From Todiramphus chloris collaris (lineage: Eukaryota; Chordata; Aves; Coraciiformes; Alcedinidae): DNA of 64,000 nt. The stretch lies in contig JANVCC010000021.1 of NCBI GenBank assembly GCA_025345505.1, positions 1,965,743 through 2,029,742 on the forward strand, read 5' to 3'. Below, in pieces: positions 48,191 to 60,764 of the stretch. The position numbers and the translations under genes are program-made. The notes under the pieces were generated by a model. It was not told where the DNA came from. It made no database searches and saw nothing but the letters and a program-made list of their open reading frames with translations. Positions within the stretch are counted from its first letter, which is position 1. The number at the start of each line of letters is the position of its first letter.

Positions 48191-48929
48191 ATCAGACCCC
48201 TGATAAAGAATTTGGGCTTTTGGTAGTGGATGGGTTCTCCGTGGTTTGACATCTTTTAAGAGAAACCCCAATGTACTTTTAAGGTAACCAGGTCAGGGTT
48301 TCCTTTGTAGCAACCTAAATCAGCCTACATCAGCTGCATTGGATTTGTTTGCTCTTAGTAGAGCTTTAGAACCAAGAAGTTATGAAATCTTCACTGTACT
48401 GCAGATATTAATTACTAGATGAGTTCTATGCCTGTATACCTGTTTCTGTTGCTTTTTCCCTGGAATTGTTTGTGTTTTTACATGTTTGTTGCAGATGTTT
48501 GGAGTATGGTTAGTTCCATGTCCCTTGTTAATTAAGGCTTCCCTGAAACTAAATAATTTATAGAGAAGTTGATCAAACTCCAGCAGTTTTGTGCAGTCAG
48601 GACAAAGACATGGTTCTATCTGTGACTTCTTTTGAGTGTTGTGAGGGTTTTTCTTACTAAAAATACCAATTCTTAAAACAAAAAGGGGGAGGGGGAGGTC
48701 CACAATGGTAAACCTTGGCAGAATCTTCCAGGAGGAGGAAGGTGAATATTTATAATGAACTGGATGAATGGAATTGTCAAACTCTACTGCATCCCTGTGG
48801 ATGAAAGAATAGGGAACATTATGTGCATAGACTTCTGCTTTTATAGCCACCCTAACATCAGTATTTTCTACTGTGGCTTTTATGGGAAGTATGATTTAGT
48901 TTGGCAAGTCCCATGACTTAGCATTAGGT

Positions 48930-49021
48930 AGTCCTGCAAGAAGCAGGGAGTTGGACTCCATCATTCTTATTGAATCCCTTCCCACTTGAGAGATTCCATC
49001 ATCATATTCTATGACTCTAAG
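48930..49021 (+). mobile_element. Old CR1 3'-end fragment, sense orientation
   Basis: GGGAGTTGGACTCCATCATT, then CCCTTCCCACTTGAGAGATT and finally ATTCTATGACTCTA follow the order of the CR1 3' terminus. Diverged; only about 90 bp. Confidence 0.6.
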
Positions 49022-52000
49022 CATATTTCTGCAGCTAAACTTCCTTTAGTTGCAAACATTGTGACTAATTGAATGGCTTTTCTTGAGTCTGTTGTTTGAA
49101 GTTGTGCTGAAGCTCAGTGCAAAAACTGAAAAGAAATGTTTTGCATTCTAGGTACAAGAACGGTAGAAGTCCCTTTTTAGAATTTGAAAGACCAAGTTTC
49201 TGAAGCTCTGGAAAGATATGGTATGTTTATGTCTTCACTTCTATTATGTGGATGCTAATAATTCTAATAAATAGTTATACTTTGCTTCCCTAATTGAAAA
49301 AAAAAAAGAGTTGAAAATAAATTTAGGAAGAAACACACATTGATTTTTCCCCTTTTTTTTTTGATGGTGACATCTGTTGCTTAGGCATCATTCTCTAGAA
49401 AACTGAGTTACTTGGTTTTTCTTGGATAAAATAAATGCTGATTAATTTTTCTCCTGATCTGTTTTACAAGCTCAGCATCATGCTGCTGTCATCCATCTAT
49501 TTCTCCACGTGTTGGAAAAGAATTGGTGCTGTTTCTGAAAGGTTTTTAGTTGTTGGCTTTTTTTTTTCCTCCTTGTTTCTGAACATATTTCTAGTGAAGC
49601 TTGCACAGTATGACTTGAAAAATAAGTTCAGAACTACTTGAAGAATGAAGAATCAGAAGTCAGATCTGCAAATTTGAATGTTAGGAAATGCAGAAGTATA
49701 ACCTTCATTAGCTGTGTTAACACCAGCCCATGGCACGTGGTATCTCTTTTTGTCTAGGCTCTTAGATGTCCAGCCAGCTTAAAAATATGTACATGTATTA
49801 CAGCAAGCTTGTAGTTACTAACTTGTAGTTATTTCAATTTCCATTTTCTAACTTCTTTTTCTGCTGTAGTCCTATGGAGGTACCTGGTAGTGTGGAGTAA
49901 CTGAACCACACTGTAGTGTCTCAAGTTCTGTAGTCAGCAACTTGGTATAGAGGGAATTTCTGAAACATCTTCACGTTGCTGCATTCAGAACACCAATTAT
50001 TGTTTATTTTTCTGCCATATTAAATGGGTCTGCTACTGCATATATGAAATTGTATGTAGTTCAACAACTGCTTCTAAGCTATGTATGTACTTTTTTAACC
50101 ACTTAAAGTGTGGGGAAGAACTCGGCAACTGCTGATAATGAGCTTTGTATTCTGTGGGTTTATGGCTGGATTTTTCACTTGAAGGTATTTTACATAGGAA
50201 CACTTTTTTTTTGTGTGTGAGATGTCAACCTTGCAGAAGAGTTGTTGGGTGTCTTCCCCCCCCCCTCCCACTTCTGTTTCATAGGAAGCTACAGACAGGA
50301 GCCAAAATGATTCATTCCAGGCTGAGACTTTAAATATAGCATGTGCTAATTAAAAATGGTAAATCTTGTAAAAATCTGTAACGTTACGTTATCACAATCC
50401 AGATGTTCCTGAGAGAACTGTATAGTTTGGTCCTTTACTCTAGCAGGCATCTGGCAGGTAGTATATATTCATTTTTGCACCCACAGCACCACTGGGACCA
50501 CCCACCTGCTTCTTGCTCTCCAGTTTCAATACCGGTTGTGTGTCTGATGGCTCCTCAAACCTAAGCCATTATTTCTTTATTGCCATTATTTCTGCCAGCT
50601 GCTTTTTTTGTTCCCTGAATGTTTAACTGCTCACCACTGTACGTATGCATAGAGTCTTCATAATGGTCTGCACTTCAGAAACTGGTGAAGAATTCCCCTC
50701 TAATCCTCCACACCTCGAGTAATGGAATGCTAATGGAACATCAGAAACATTGAATGTTGTGCCACAGAACTGCCTGTGCTTGGCCTTAATAGGAACTAGA
50801 TAGAAACAAAAGATGCTGGTGACACTGAAGAAGGTGGTGAACAGAGAGGTATTTTACATGGAAGGCTGCTTCAAAGATGGTGGGGGGGGGGCAAAAGAAA
50901 GCAAAACAACAAAACACGGGCAAAAGGACAGATAAAATAAAAGCTTAAATATTAAAAGCTGAAGTGAAGCTGTAAAACTCACCTCTTTGGAAAATAACTT
51001 GATACCTAGGCAGTAAAAGGAGAGCCACTAAAAGGTATTTAAATAGGTGATTAGATTTCACCTCCTGATGTAGGAGGGGCTTTCCATTCATAACTGTGTA
51101 TGGTTTTGAAGGAAGCCTCGGGTAGCAGGCATAGCTGAGACAGAAACAAAGGGTTCTGCTGCAAAAAAAAATGTCTGTGTGTAGTGGAAGAAAAATCAGC
51201 AGTTATCTAAGTGAAAAATGCAGGAACTAAACATCATTTCAGGTTCTTCCCCCTTTTACAAAGTTGAATAGAATACATCTATGATCTGAAATATCAACCC
51301 AAAACCAAATGTTGAGAGGAAAAAAAAAAATAAACGTAGTGTCCAGAGTTGTGGGGGTGGTTGTAGAAAATAGGAATCACACACAGACCTTTAGCTTTGG
51401 GGCAGGGGGGAGGGGATGGGAGGAAACATTAGACCTTTTTCTGTCCTTATGTGATTTGTGGAGTCCTGACATCAAGGCAAAGAATATAAAAGCTTCATCC
51501 TATTCTATCTGTATAAACTGATAGTTGATCTCTGTATGTTGAGATGGCACCAAATTCTACCTGTACTAAACTCAGTGACTCATGTTTTTACTGAAGTCTA
51601 AATTCCAGACTTGAATTTGAACACAGCAAATTCAGATCCTCACCCTAATTAATTTATTCCAGTGTTAATTGTCCTCACTATGCTGCATGTTTGTGATCCT
51701 GTTCTAATTGGAATTTGTCAGCCTTTAGTTTCCAGACATCTAGGGGGTTTATAAGCATTCTTTTAATGGGAAGATCTTTTTTATTCTTTCTATGCTATGA
51801 GAGGACTTAGTTTCTTCCAGTATCCATATTGATTAGCTTGGTTAACTTTGAACTCAATCCATTATCTAATCACAAGGCACCTTTTCCTATCCTCACGCTG
51901 TCTTGGTGTCTCTTTTCTGCTACTTCGGGAGCACTTTTGAAGAGGATCGAATAACTGGAGAAAGGGGCTCAGATTTTGACATGTCTGAAGCACTTTGTAC

Positions 52001-53469
52001 AGCTGAACAGATGTCTTTCCAGGAACCCTTCATGAGTCCTGTCATTGTAGCTGCAATACTGGGAGCACGTGTGAGTTTCCTCATCAGTTGTGACAGCCTT
52101 AGTCACTTGAGGTTGGTGTTTTCTAGGACAGAACTCACTTCTTCTGGTCTTCTGACTATTTGTTGTTGTTAGTTGAATGGATTGGTTTGCCAGGCCGTGG
52201 AAAAAAAAATGTGTAGATGCCTCAATACTGTCTTTTTGCATCTCCATTAAGATTTATGTGATCGGATTTTATTAGTGGCTGGTGTCTTTTACTTGAGGAT
52301 CATTGATAATTTGACCTGCTTTGAGTTGCATGAAGAAAACTTCTGGAATCTTACATCTTCTCATGTTTTCTGTGTGGGAAGCAGCACGCAGGCAACAAAA
52401 GTAATTGCTGTTTCCAATCTTATCAGGAAATTAAGCCTCAAACATGCCTATTACATTTATTTTATTTCTCTACAAGTGACAGTTAAGATTGAACTTGGGG
52501 ATTTGGTGAATATTCTACAGTTTCCTCCAGGACACTTGAATCAATCTCGAGTTATAAAAAAACATGGTACTTCTCTGTGCGGGTGAATCACCCCCCTTTT
52601 CATGAGATCATCTGTCAAGAAAGAGAAGCTTAAAAAGAGAATCTTAAAGATTACTCAAGTAGATACAGTTATAAAGGGAACTTAAATGCATATAAAAGCC
52701 ACGTCCCAGGGTAGCCATCCTTCAATAAGGTCAATAAGTAGTTATAGTTTAACTTGGAAAAGTGTTCCTCCTCTCAAGGATCTCTTAAACCTCAGATACC
52801 TGGGTGTCAGCTGCCATAAAATGAACTTCAAATAACACAGGGAAAGTAATAGGTGTGGGAGATACATCCAAGTGACAACTTTCAATTAAGTGATTTGTAG
52901 CTGGAAGCATTTCAGCTTTATTTTTTGATTGCTGACAAATAGGTGGTAGTTTTCTCCATGGTGTAATTTTAGGTTCTCCATGTTGAAGTTGGGCACCTAT
53001 TATTGCCTCGTTTGGGATTCTAGCCTTTCAAGATTAAACAAAATATGCAAAGAGAAGTTCTCCTCAGGCCATGCAGCCAAGTTTGCTTTTAGCCACTTTG
53101 ATGCATCTGAACTTGGTTTCTGACCTCCTGCTCTTTCATTTATTATTAATTTCCTCCCCCCCCCCTTTTTTTTTTGATAGAAACATGCTTTTTGGAAAAT
53201 TACACCTTTGCTACTGTGGAGAAATGGGTGTTATCTCTACTGCATAAAGATTCTCCTGTTCCTTCTCAGTGAGGGCTACTCTGAGCCACACAGGGTTCTT
53301 CAGATACATGGTTTGAAGGCGTGGATCTTGTGTACTGTCTCGGCAATTATAGTAGGGGTTGTTGTGGTCCTGGTTGAATCCACCTCTTGTAAATAGTCAT
53401 TGGGCAGAAATAAATGTGTCTGTTCTGGATCCTACCCAGTCCCAAAGAGCTTAGCTGCCATCTTCAGAT
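49022..53469. other. Intronic A/T-rich sequence, no element recognised
   Basis: Holds homopolymer runs (C11 near 50,258; G10 near 50,881; C/T block at 53,155-53,176) and an exon-like 69-nt segment at 49,152-49,220. That segment has an acceptor TTGCATTCTAG and donor ATATG|GTATGT but hits TGA in the phase set by exon 1. Nothing else is supported. Confidence 0.4.
53155..53176. repeat. Adjacent homopolymers, poly-C then poly-T
   Basis: A run of about 12 C followed directly by about 10 T in the plus strand. Prone to sequencing length error. Confidence 0.9.
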
Positions 53470-53880
53470 AATCATAGAATGGTAGAGGTTGGAAGGAACC
53501 TCTGGAGATCGTCGAGTCCAACCCCCCTGCCAGAGCAGGAGCACCCAGGGCAGCCCACACAGGAGCAGATCCAGGTGGGTCTTGAAAGTGTCCAGAGAAG
53601 GAGACTCCACAGCCTCTCTGGGCAGCCTGGGCCAGGCTCTATCACCCACAAAGAGAAAGAAGTTTCTGTTCATGTTAAGGTGGAGCTTCCTGTGTTTCAT
53701 CTTGCTACCATTACCTCTCCTCCTATCCCAGGGCACCACTGAAAAGAGCCTGGCCCCTTCTACTTGCCACCAACCCTTCAGATATTTGTAAACATGGATA
53801 AGACCCCCTCTCAGGCTTCTCTTCTCCAGGCTAAACAGCCCCAGGGCTCTCAGCCTTTCCTCATCAGAGAGATGTTTCTC
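53470..53880 (-). mobile_element. CR1 retrotransposon, 5'-truncated
   Basis: 3' end ATCATAGAATGGTAGAGGTT. One minus frame stays open for more than 130 residues of ORF2 C-terminus: [20 protein letters not shown], then [20 protein letters not shown], ending within the 3' UTR. Well preserved for a truncated copy. Antisense to the host gene. Confidence 0.94.
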
Positions 53881-54124
53881 AGAGATCTTGGATTTCTCAG
53901 ACATACGGTGCAGGCACAAGCTTTGTTTGATACCCTCAGCTGCTCTGCGTGTCTGTGCAAGCCTAAACTTTTGAGTTGTGCTAAAATCTCCTTCCCCACC
54001 CACCCCACATGTCAACACGCTGACGATTGAATGAGTTAGGGTTTAGAAAAATGAATTTTCATTGGTGTTGGGGAATCCTTGCCAGTCATTCTGTCCTTCA
54101 GGAGTGGCAGCAAGGATAGGTGGG

Positions 54125-54215
54125 GAATCCTAGAATCCTTAAGGTTGAAAAAGACCTCTAAGATCATCAAAGTCCAACTGTCAACCCAACATTATCATGA
54201 CCACCATGTCCTGAA
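54125..54215 (-). mobile_element. Diverged CR1 3'-end fragment
   Basis: AATCCTAGAATCCTTAAGGT, then AAAGACCTCTAAGATCATCA, matches the CR1 3' UTR with decay of the terminal units. About 90 bp. Confidence 0.75.
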
Positions 54216-54658
54216 GTGAAGGTAGGTTGAGAATAAGATAAAAGGAGAAATGATTAATTAAGTTTTCTTGCATTTGGATTGAAAAGTAGCGTGAGATTTT
54301 TAGACCCCAGTACGTTGAATGTAGTTTTAAGGTATCTTGTAATGCGTCAAAACTGCTGCAGCTACCAAAGCTCTGAACCATGATAAATTCAATTTGCAGA
54401 TACAAATTTCACTACTAAACTTTGAGTTAACTTCAGCTCATTGGGATTCCTGCCAGCTCAGATATTGCCACTCTTCACAGAGCTGCTGCAGATACTATGT
54501 TGGGTCGTGTGGTAGATCCAACTGACGGGGTTGGATCTGTGTCAGACATGAGCACAGACTTGTCTTGTCCATGGTTCCAGAGCTACCACCTCAGTCTATA
54601 CTCTTGAACATTCCAAAATCTGATGGGTTTTGAATCCAGCACTAACACTTCACGTGTT

Positions 54659-54706
54659 CACAGAATGTTAGAGGTTGGAAGGGACCTCCAAAGATCATCG
54701 AGTTCC
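54659..54706 (-). mobile_element. Very short CR1 3' terminus
   Basis: CACAGAATGTTAGAGGTTGG followed by AAGGGACCTCCAAAGATCAT; similarity ends after about 48 bp. An extreme 5' truncation. Confidence 0.8.
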
Positions 54707-54933
54707 TTCACTTTGTTCATGACTTCTCTCCTCCTGTATGAAGAGGCCTCAGGAAGCCCCTGTTTTACTAAGGTTGCTGTCAGCCTGTTGTTCTAACATG
54801 CTTCCATTGTCATTAGCTTATGCTCATGGTCTGGGTGATGTAGGAACCTAATCTAGCTAGGGGATCATTGATTTGATGCATTCCAGAACATGAGCTGGTC
54901 CTTCCAGCAGTCAGATAGAATGTGGGTTTCCCA

Positions 54934-55722
54934 ATCATAGAATTGTCAGGGTTGGAAGGGACCTTAAAGCTCATCCAGTTCCAACCCCCCTGCCATGGGC
55001 AGGGACACCTCCCACTAGAGCAGGTTGCTCACAGCCCCAGCCAGCCTGGCCTTAAACACTTCCAAGGATGGGGCTTCCACCACCTCTCTGGGCAACCTGT
55101 GCCAGTGTCTCACCACCCTCATGGGGAAGAAATTCTTCCTACTGTCTAACCTGAATCAACCTATCTCTAGTTTTAATCCATTCCCTCTGGTGCTGTCACT
55201 GCCCGACAGCCTAAAAAGTTCCTGCCCAGCTTTCTTGGATCCCCCTTCAGACACTGGAAGGCCACACTAAGGTCTCCCCGGAGCCTTCTCTTCTCCAGAC
55301 TGAAAAACCCCAACTCTCTCAGTCTGTGCTCACAGGAGAGGTGCTCCAGCCCTCTGAGCATCCTCGTGGCCCTTCTCTGGACACGATCCAGCACATCCAT
55401 AGCCTTCCTGTAACAGGGGCTCCAGAGCTGGACGCAGTGCTCCAGGTGAGGTCTCACCAGAGTGGAGCAGAGCGGGAGAATCCCCTCCCTTGCTCTGCTG
55501 GCCACGCTTCTCTTGATGCAGCCCAGGACACGATTGGCTCTCTGGGCTGCAAGAGCAACTGATGGCTCATGGTGAGCTTCTCATCCACCAAGTCCTTCTC
55601 TTCAGGGCTTCTCTCAAGCCAGCCACTGCCCAGCCTATATTGGTGCTTGTCTAGACTGAACAACCCCAACTGTCTTTCTGTCCTCACAGGAGAGGTTCTC
55701 CAGCCCTCTGAGCATCCTCATC
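54934..55722 (-). mobile_element. CR1 retrotransposon, left arm of an inverted CR1 pair
   Basis: 3' end AATCATAGAATTGTCAGGGT. The minus frame 55,505-55,173 encodes [20 protein letters not shown], then RVQRRATRMLRGLEHLSCEH. Upstream, a frameshifted piece reads [20 protein letters not shown]. Beyond 55,640 the sequence repeats the region coding near the ERLREL-like block (compare 55,300-55,370 with 55,653-55,720), an internal rearrangement. Same subfamily as 60,765-61,778, with which it shares a frameshift. Confidence 0.94.
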
Positions 55723-58700
55723 AATCAATAAGACATTAGAGACTCCACCATTTTCCTCTTCGATTAACGTACTGAAAGTTAAAGAGCTGCAAAGAGCTGA
55801 AGCAGCATTAATTCTGAGTGAGTTTTTACAGAGACATTTCACATCAGTCCAGAAAAGCAGCAAGAATTTAACTTTAATTTTTGAAGAAAGCCCCTCCTTA
55901 GAGTAGCCATCTGTTTCTTTAAAGCTAAGACTTGTTGGAAAGTGGATGTTGTCAGGTCTTCATCAGAATACCATAACCCATGTTTTAAGGTTTCTTAGCT
56001 TTGCATCAGCATCTTGCGTGCTTCGGTGTTTGCTTTGCTGTGCAGCTGGTGGTCAGCAAACATTCATCTGAAAATCTTTGCCCTGTTTTGTCATTTAATG
56101 TTGATAGATGAGGAACCTTTCCAGCTGACTTATTCGTAGCACCGTGTTCCTGGCATTGACTCAGTTAAACTTTGACAACTTACAGTCATCAAACACAGGT
56201 AGTAAGAGAACCTCTGGTAGGTTTCAGAGCTTTTTGGTTACCTGCTTCTTTTTTTCACTTCAGCTGCACTCGTGTTTAGATGAGAAGACTCAAATATTCC
56301 TGATGTTAATTAAATGGCACTCAAGGAATGGACCTGAAACAACTAAGAGGCATAACTCCAAAACTAGGAGAAATTATGTAGCAGAATGGTAAATTGTAGT
56401 AAAACAGCCAAAGCCACCGGCTTTTCTGCCAACCTTTAGAAAAATCATCAGCCAGTTCACTTAACAAATACAAATTAACACCGAGATTAATTGATTACTC
56501 CTCAACCCTGAGACCTTCTGGCGAGGCTCTCGTGATAGGTTGGCCTGAAGCACAAAAGCCTTCTGGTCTGAAACATTTCAAGCTGTCTGATGCTCTCTTA
56601 GCATTTGCACCACATCGTTATGACCACGGGTGTCATAGAGCTGCGGGTGTGCCCTCAATAGCTCGCTGGCCTTTGTGCACCTTGCTTCTGCTGCATGGCA
56701 ACCTACAATGGTGAGCTTTTCAGCTGGGCTAGAGTGAACTTCTCCCATCCTGTCCAGAGGTCTGTCTTCATAGCTACTGGCTGCTTACAGAAAGTAAGCT
56801 AACTTTTTGGTTTTGTTGACTAAACGCAGTAATAACACTTCAATTTGAAGCAAAACTCTTAATTAACAGAAGGTGAATAATGCTGTTTGTGATCTGAGTC
56901 TCCATCAGAGGCCTTTTTTTCTTTACAGGCTTTGTCCAGGAGCTTGGGTGGGAGAGAGAACGGGGTGAATTGTGTGTCGAGGGTTATGTTTGGAAATATT
57001 TTATCAATTAACTCTAGTTTAGAGTAGATAATAGCAGTAGGTAAGAGACTAACTGGTTCCTTTTCAGCCATGGAAGTAATCAGCTGGGGTGGTCCCAGGG
57101 CACTCTGGGCACGAGTATTGCTGAGTGATCATTGGCTGCCACCTGCGTGACAAAGTAAAGGACCAACCCTTCAATTTATACCAGTGGAGCCAGATCACGG
57201 GAAACAATTGACAGGTAAAATACACTTTTGAAAATTTAAAGGACAGGAGAGAGTGCATAAGGCATAAATGGAGAAAAAAAAAAAAAACCCAAAACCCTAA
57301 AAGTTTGGCCATGGGTAGCAAAGGTTGCTCCTCTGACACTTAACACAGCTTTAGTTTACTTCCTTTTGGGGAGAGGCACACAGCAAAGCACGAGTTGCAC
57401 AAGTTAGGAACCAGTATTAATTGAGTTGTGGCAGGGAAACAAACCAGTGGAATTTTATTCTAGCTAGAAATTCCAGTTCATATTTACACACGTGCTTCTA
57501 AGTCTTTGAATGCTTGTTGTCTTGACGTCGGGTGTTTTCCAGTGGGTTTGGTTTTCTTTTTTTTTTTTTTTTTTTAGAGAGGCTAGAAATAAGTTGATGC
57601 ACTTTCAAGGTGACCAGTTGAGTGTACTGTAGTGGGTTACTCTAAAAGTCTTAGAATACCACTCCAAAATGAACTATTTTTTGTGCAGTAGGCCTTAATC
57701 TCGCAGATAAAACAATGCTCAGCATCAATATTTTTGTCCTGTTTTATGTTTGCTTCTGTTCTGGTTTGTTGTTTTGGTTTTTTTTAGTACTCTGGCTGAA
57801 AATAATTTGTAAGGACTTGTAACTAAATTCTTTCTACTTATTTAGAGCTGTTAAGCTTATGCTTAGCCCAGCGTGATAACAGGACTGGTGTGACAACTCC
57901 TTTTTAATCAGTGACTCAATTGTGATCACCCTGATGTCACCGAATGGCCACAGCTTGTAAAAGGTAAGTGTGGAAGTGTATTGTGTTGTTTCTCAGGGTC
58001 ATTTCTACTGTAATGTTTATTTTGAAAGTATTTCATTAGTATGGCTTCAAGTTAGTTCTATAAATAGTACTAAGGTATATTGTTTGTTTAAGATAAATCA
58101 TCTGGCAAAGTTGACTTACCCTCTTCCTTAGAACGATTTCAAAGCTCACTTCACTTGTACCTGCCTGGCTTTTAAAATAGGAGCACTGTGGTGCTCTCTG
58201 ATATCCCTCTTAAGAGCAATATTGCCACTTTGGTGCTTTTATTGTCATACTGAAATTCTGTGTAAGTTGTTTTGTCTATGTATTCAATTAGCTTTTTTTA
58301 TTATTATCATCTATTTTTTGTTTAAGCTTTTGTTTGGGAGGCTTGATGATGTTGTAGGCTTGCATACCTTTACTTTTCTCTCGTAGGCAGGTAGAGGGAA
58401 AAGGAGTGGCTTGCAGGATGGAGAAGTTGCTCCCTGTGTTACTGGAAGTGAGCCACCATTAGACTTTGCCAGCTCGTACTGCAGTATGCAGATTAGTTGG
58501 CGTCTTGTGATCGGTAGCTACGATCTAATTCTAAGCTGGAGTCCATAAGAGCATTTGCTCTCGAGATTTTCCCTGAACAGAACTCTTGTTTCAGATTTTA
58601 AGCATGATGAAAGGACGGCTTGCCATGCTATGTAGCTGGTTTTTTCAGTACTGTTGCCTGCTCGGAGGAATAACAAGGTATCTTGTTATTGGGGGTTGCA

Positions 58701-60764
58701 GAATAAACAGCGTCTCAACAACTACAGGGCCTGTAATTAGATTGATCTGCCACGTTGTTTTAATGAGTGCTGAAAGCTCATTTCATTTGGTGCTTGTATT
58801 GTCATGTGAAACCTTTTAAAATCCAGTTATAAGTGCATTAATAGGTCTGCAAACCGTAGTTATGACAGGTCTGCTCATGCTATAGAAAACAATACGCTGA
58901 GGGAATTTGATCCTTCTTTTCTCTAACAGCCACTTCCTTTGGAGGACCAAACCTTTTTTGACTCATCTAGGCTGTATTTTTTTCTGAATTCTCCTGAAAC
59001 TTTGTCTTCTCTTGCATTGTTTGTCTTGTAGAAGAAACCTGGTTTTCCAGAATAGCATGTACTGAACTGCAATGTCTGTTAAAAGACCAGCTAAAACTCG
59101 CACAAATAATAAGGATAGGAAAAGATTTTGGTCATACTGATAGGTGTGTTTACACATCTGTACTGCAAATCACCAGGCTATCCCATTTTCACATGATACA
59201 TTTAGGTGCCAATCTGCTCTTTCTGTAATTTTTCATACAGCTGTGTGTTCTAAAGGCTCAAAGTGATTAATACTCTTGATGGTTTGGTACTAACACCCCT
59301 ACTTCACTTGGATTTTTATAGCAACTAAAAACACTACTCTTACCCAAAGCTGCTTTGTGTTCTGTTTCCTGTGATTAAAATAAAGATAGCAACCACCACA
59401 AACTTCCAAGCTCTTTGACATTGGTTTTGAAGTCCTGGGTGTGAACAGAGGAGTCAACCAGTATGTATGTAAAGATTCTTCCCACTGCTCCTGGGATTGC
59501 ATGTCATCGAGCACTTGGATGAGTAATTAGGAAAAAAAATGGAGGTTCTTTTCTCTCTGCTAAGTATTTAGTGACTTGTTTTGGTCACTGGAGTTGAAGG
59601 GAAGTGAGATTTTTTTGTTTTGCTGTTGAGCATTTCTCTTGTCAGTCTTGAACTTAATGACTTAGGGAAACATGATTTGGAGAGAATAGAGACCAAATTT
59701 AGAGATCGAGCAGTTTTCATGTTATTTTCCAGTTAGAGGCTATTTGCATTTAAGCAAGAGTATAAAGTTAGTTGGACAGTAAGTTCAGAATTCCATCCCT
59801 AGTGTCAGTTGAATTTTATAACTTAGTGAAATATAAACAAGTAACTTCCTGTGTTCTGCATCATCTCTCACTGCACAGTATCCAGCTAGCCTAGGAATCT
59901 TAAGTTGTCTGCCAGAAATGCTTTCTAGGCACTGGGTCTGTTAATACAGCACAGTTTGGTAAAACCCAGAAAGTGGCTAAAATCTGGTGTCAGTCAAGAA
60001 CTGAGATTTTAGCAGAGAATCCCAGGAGCAGGCCAGGCTTTAGTAGGAGCCACTAAAGTGGCACGATCAAACATAGGAAAGAAAGGAAATGTTTCTGGCT
60101 ACAGCTGGAGATTTCCAAGAGCATTTACAATCAGGTAGATAGTCATATATTAACTAGAGAAATTCAGAAAATCCACTCCTATCAACAAAGATTTACATTT
60201 TTGTTCATGCAAGCTGCAGTTTTACTGTAGTGGTCATGCTCTGTTTCCACTCCTTCTGCAATATATCCAACGTGGTCAGCTCTACCAAAATCTGTACCTG
60301 GGTGAAGCTTGGATAAGGTTCTTCAGGGTGTGATTTCAAGGTGATTGAAGTGAAACCTGCTACATTTTGTCTCCTGGTTCATCCAGCTATAAACTCTCAT
60401 CTGGGGAAAGTCCTGAAAGGAGGAAAAGGAAAAAAAAATCTGTAATTTTTTTATTTTAAACTTAGTGAATCTGTGCTGGTGTAAGGAAGAAGATGGAAAT
60501 AAGGAGGAGCTAACCAGCTATAATTTAGGCTACTTATTATGGAACTATATACCTTAAATTGCTCTGTAAATTATGTCACAAGCTGAACACAGATGCTGCC
60601 TGTGTGTTCAAAAATGCCAGACAACAACTCTTAATTCTCAATATTACTGGCTGACCCATTGGCCCAAAGGAAGAAGCAGAAAGCTGCCAATGAATTGATG
60701 GCCATAAATTCAAGTAGAGAGAGACATGAAATTTATTTTGAGGTTCTGTTAAAGACCCACTTCA
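55723..60764. other. Intronic sequence between the two inverted CR1 arms
   Basis: Unique A/T-rich sequence with a T22 run near 57,555 and an exon-like segment at 57,846-57,962. No mobile element was recognised in these 5 kb. Confidence 0.4.
57846..57962 (+). other. Exon-like segment between inverted CR1 arms
   Basis: Acceptor TTCTTTCTACTTATTTAG and a near-perfect donor TAAAG|GTAAGTG bound 117 nt. All three frames contain stops, so it is not a normal internal coding exon in the phase set by exon 1. It could be a non-coding or poison exon, or chance. Confidence 0.2.

Noticed and set aside
58387..58447. Exon-like segment after the acceptor TTTTCTCTCGTAG
   Set aside because: It is open in exon 1 phase but ends in a phase that would put the 62,200 exon out of frame, and its donor is weak.
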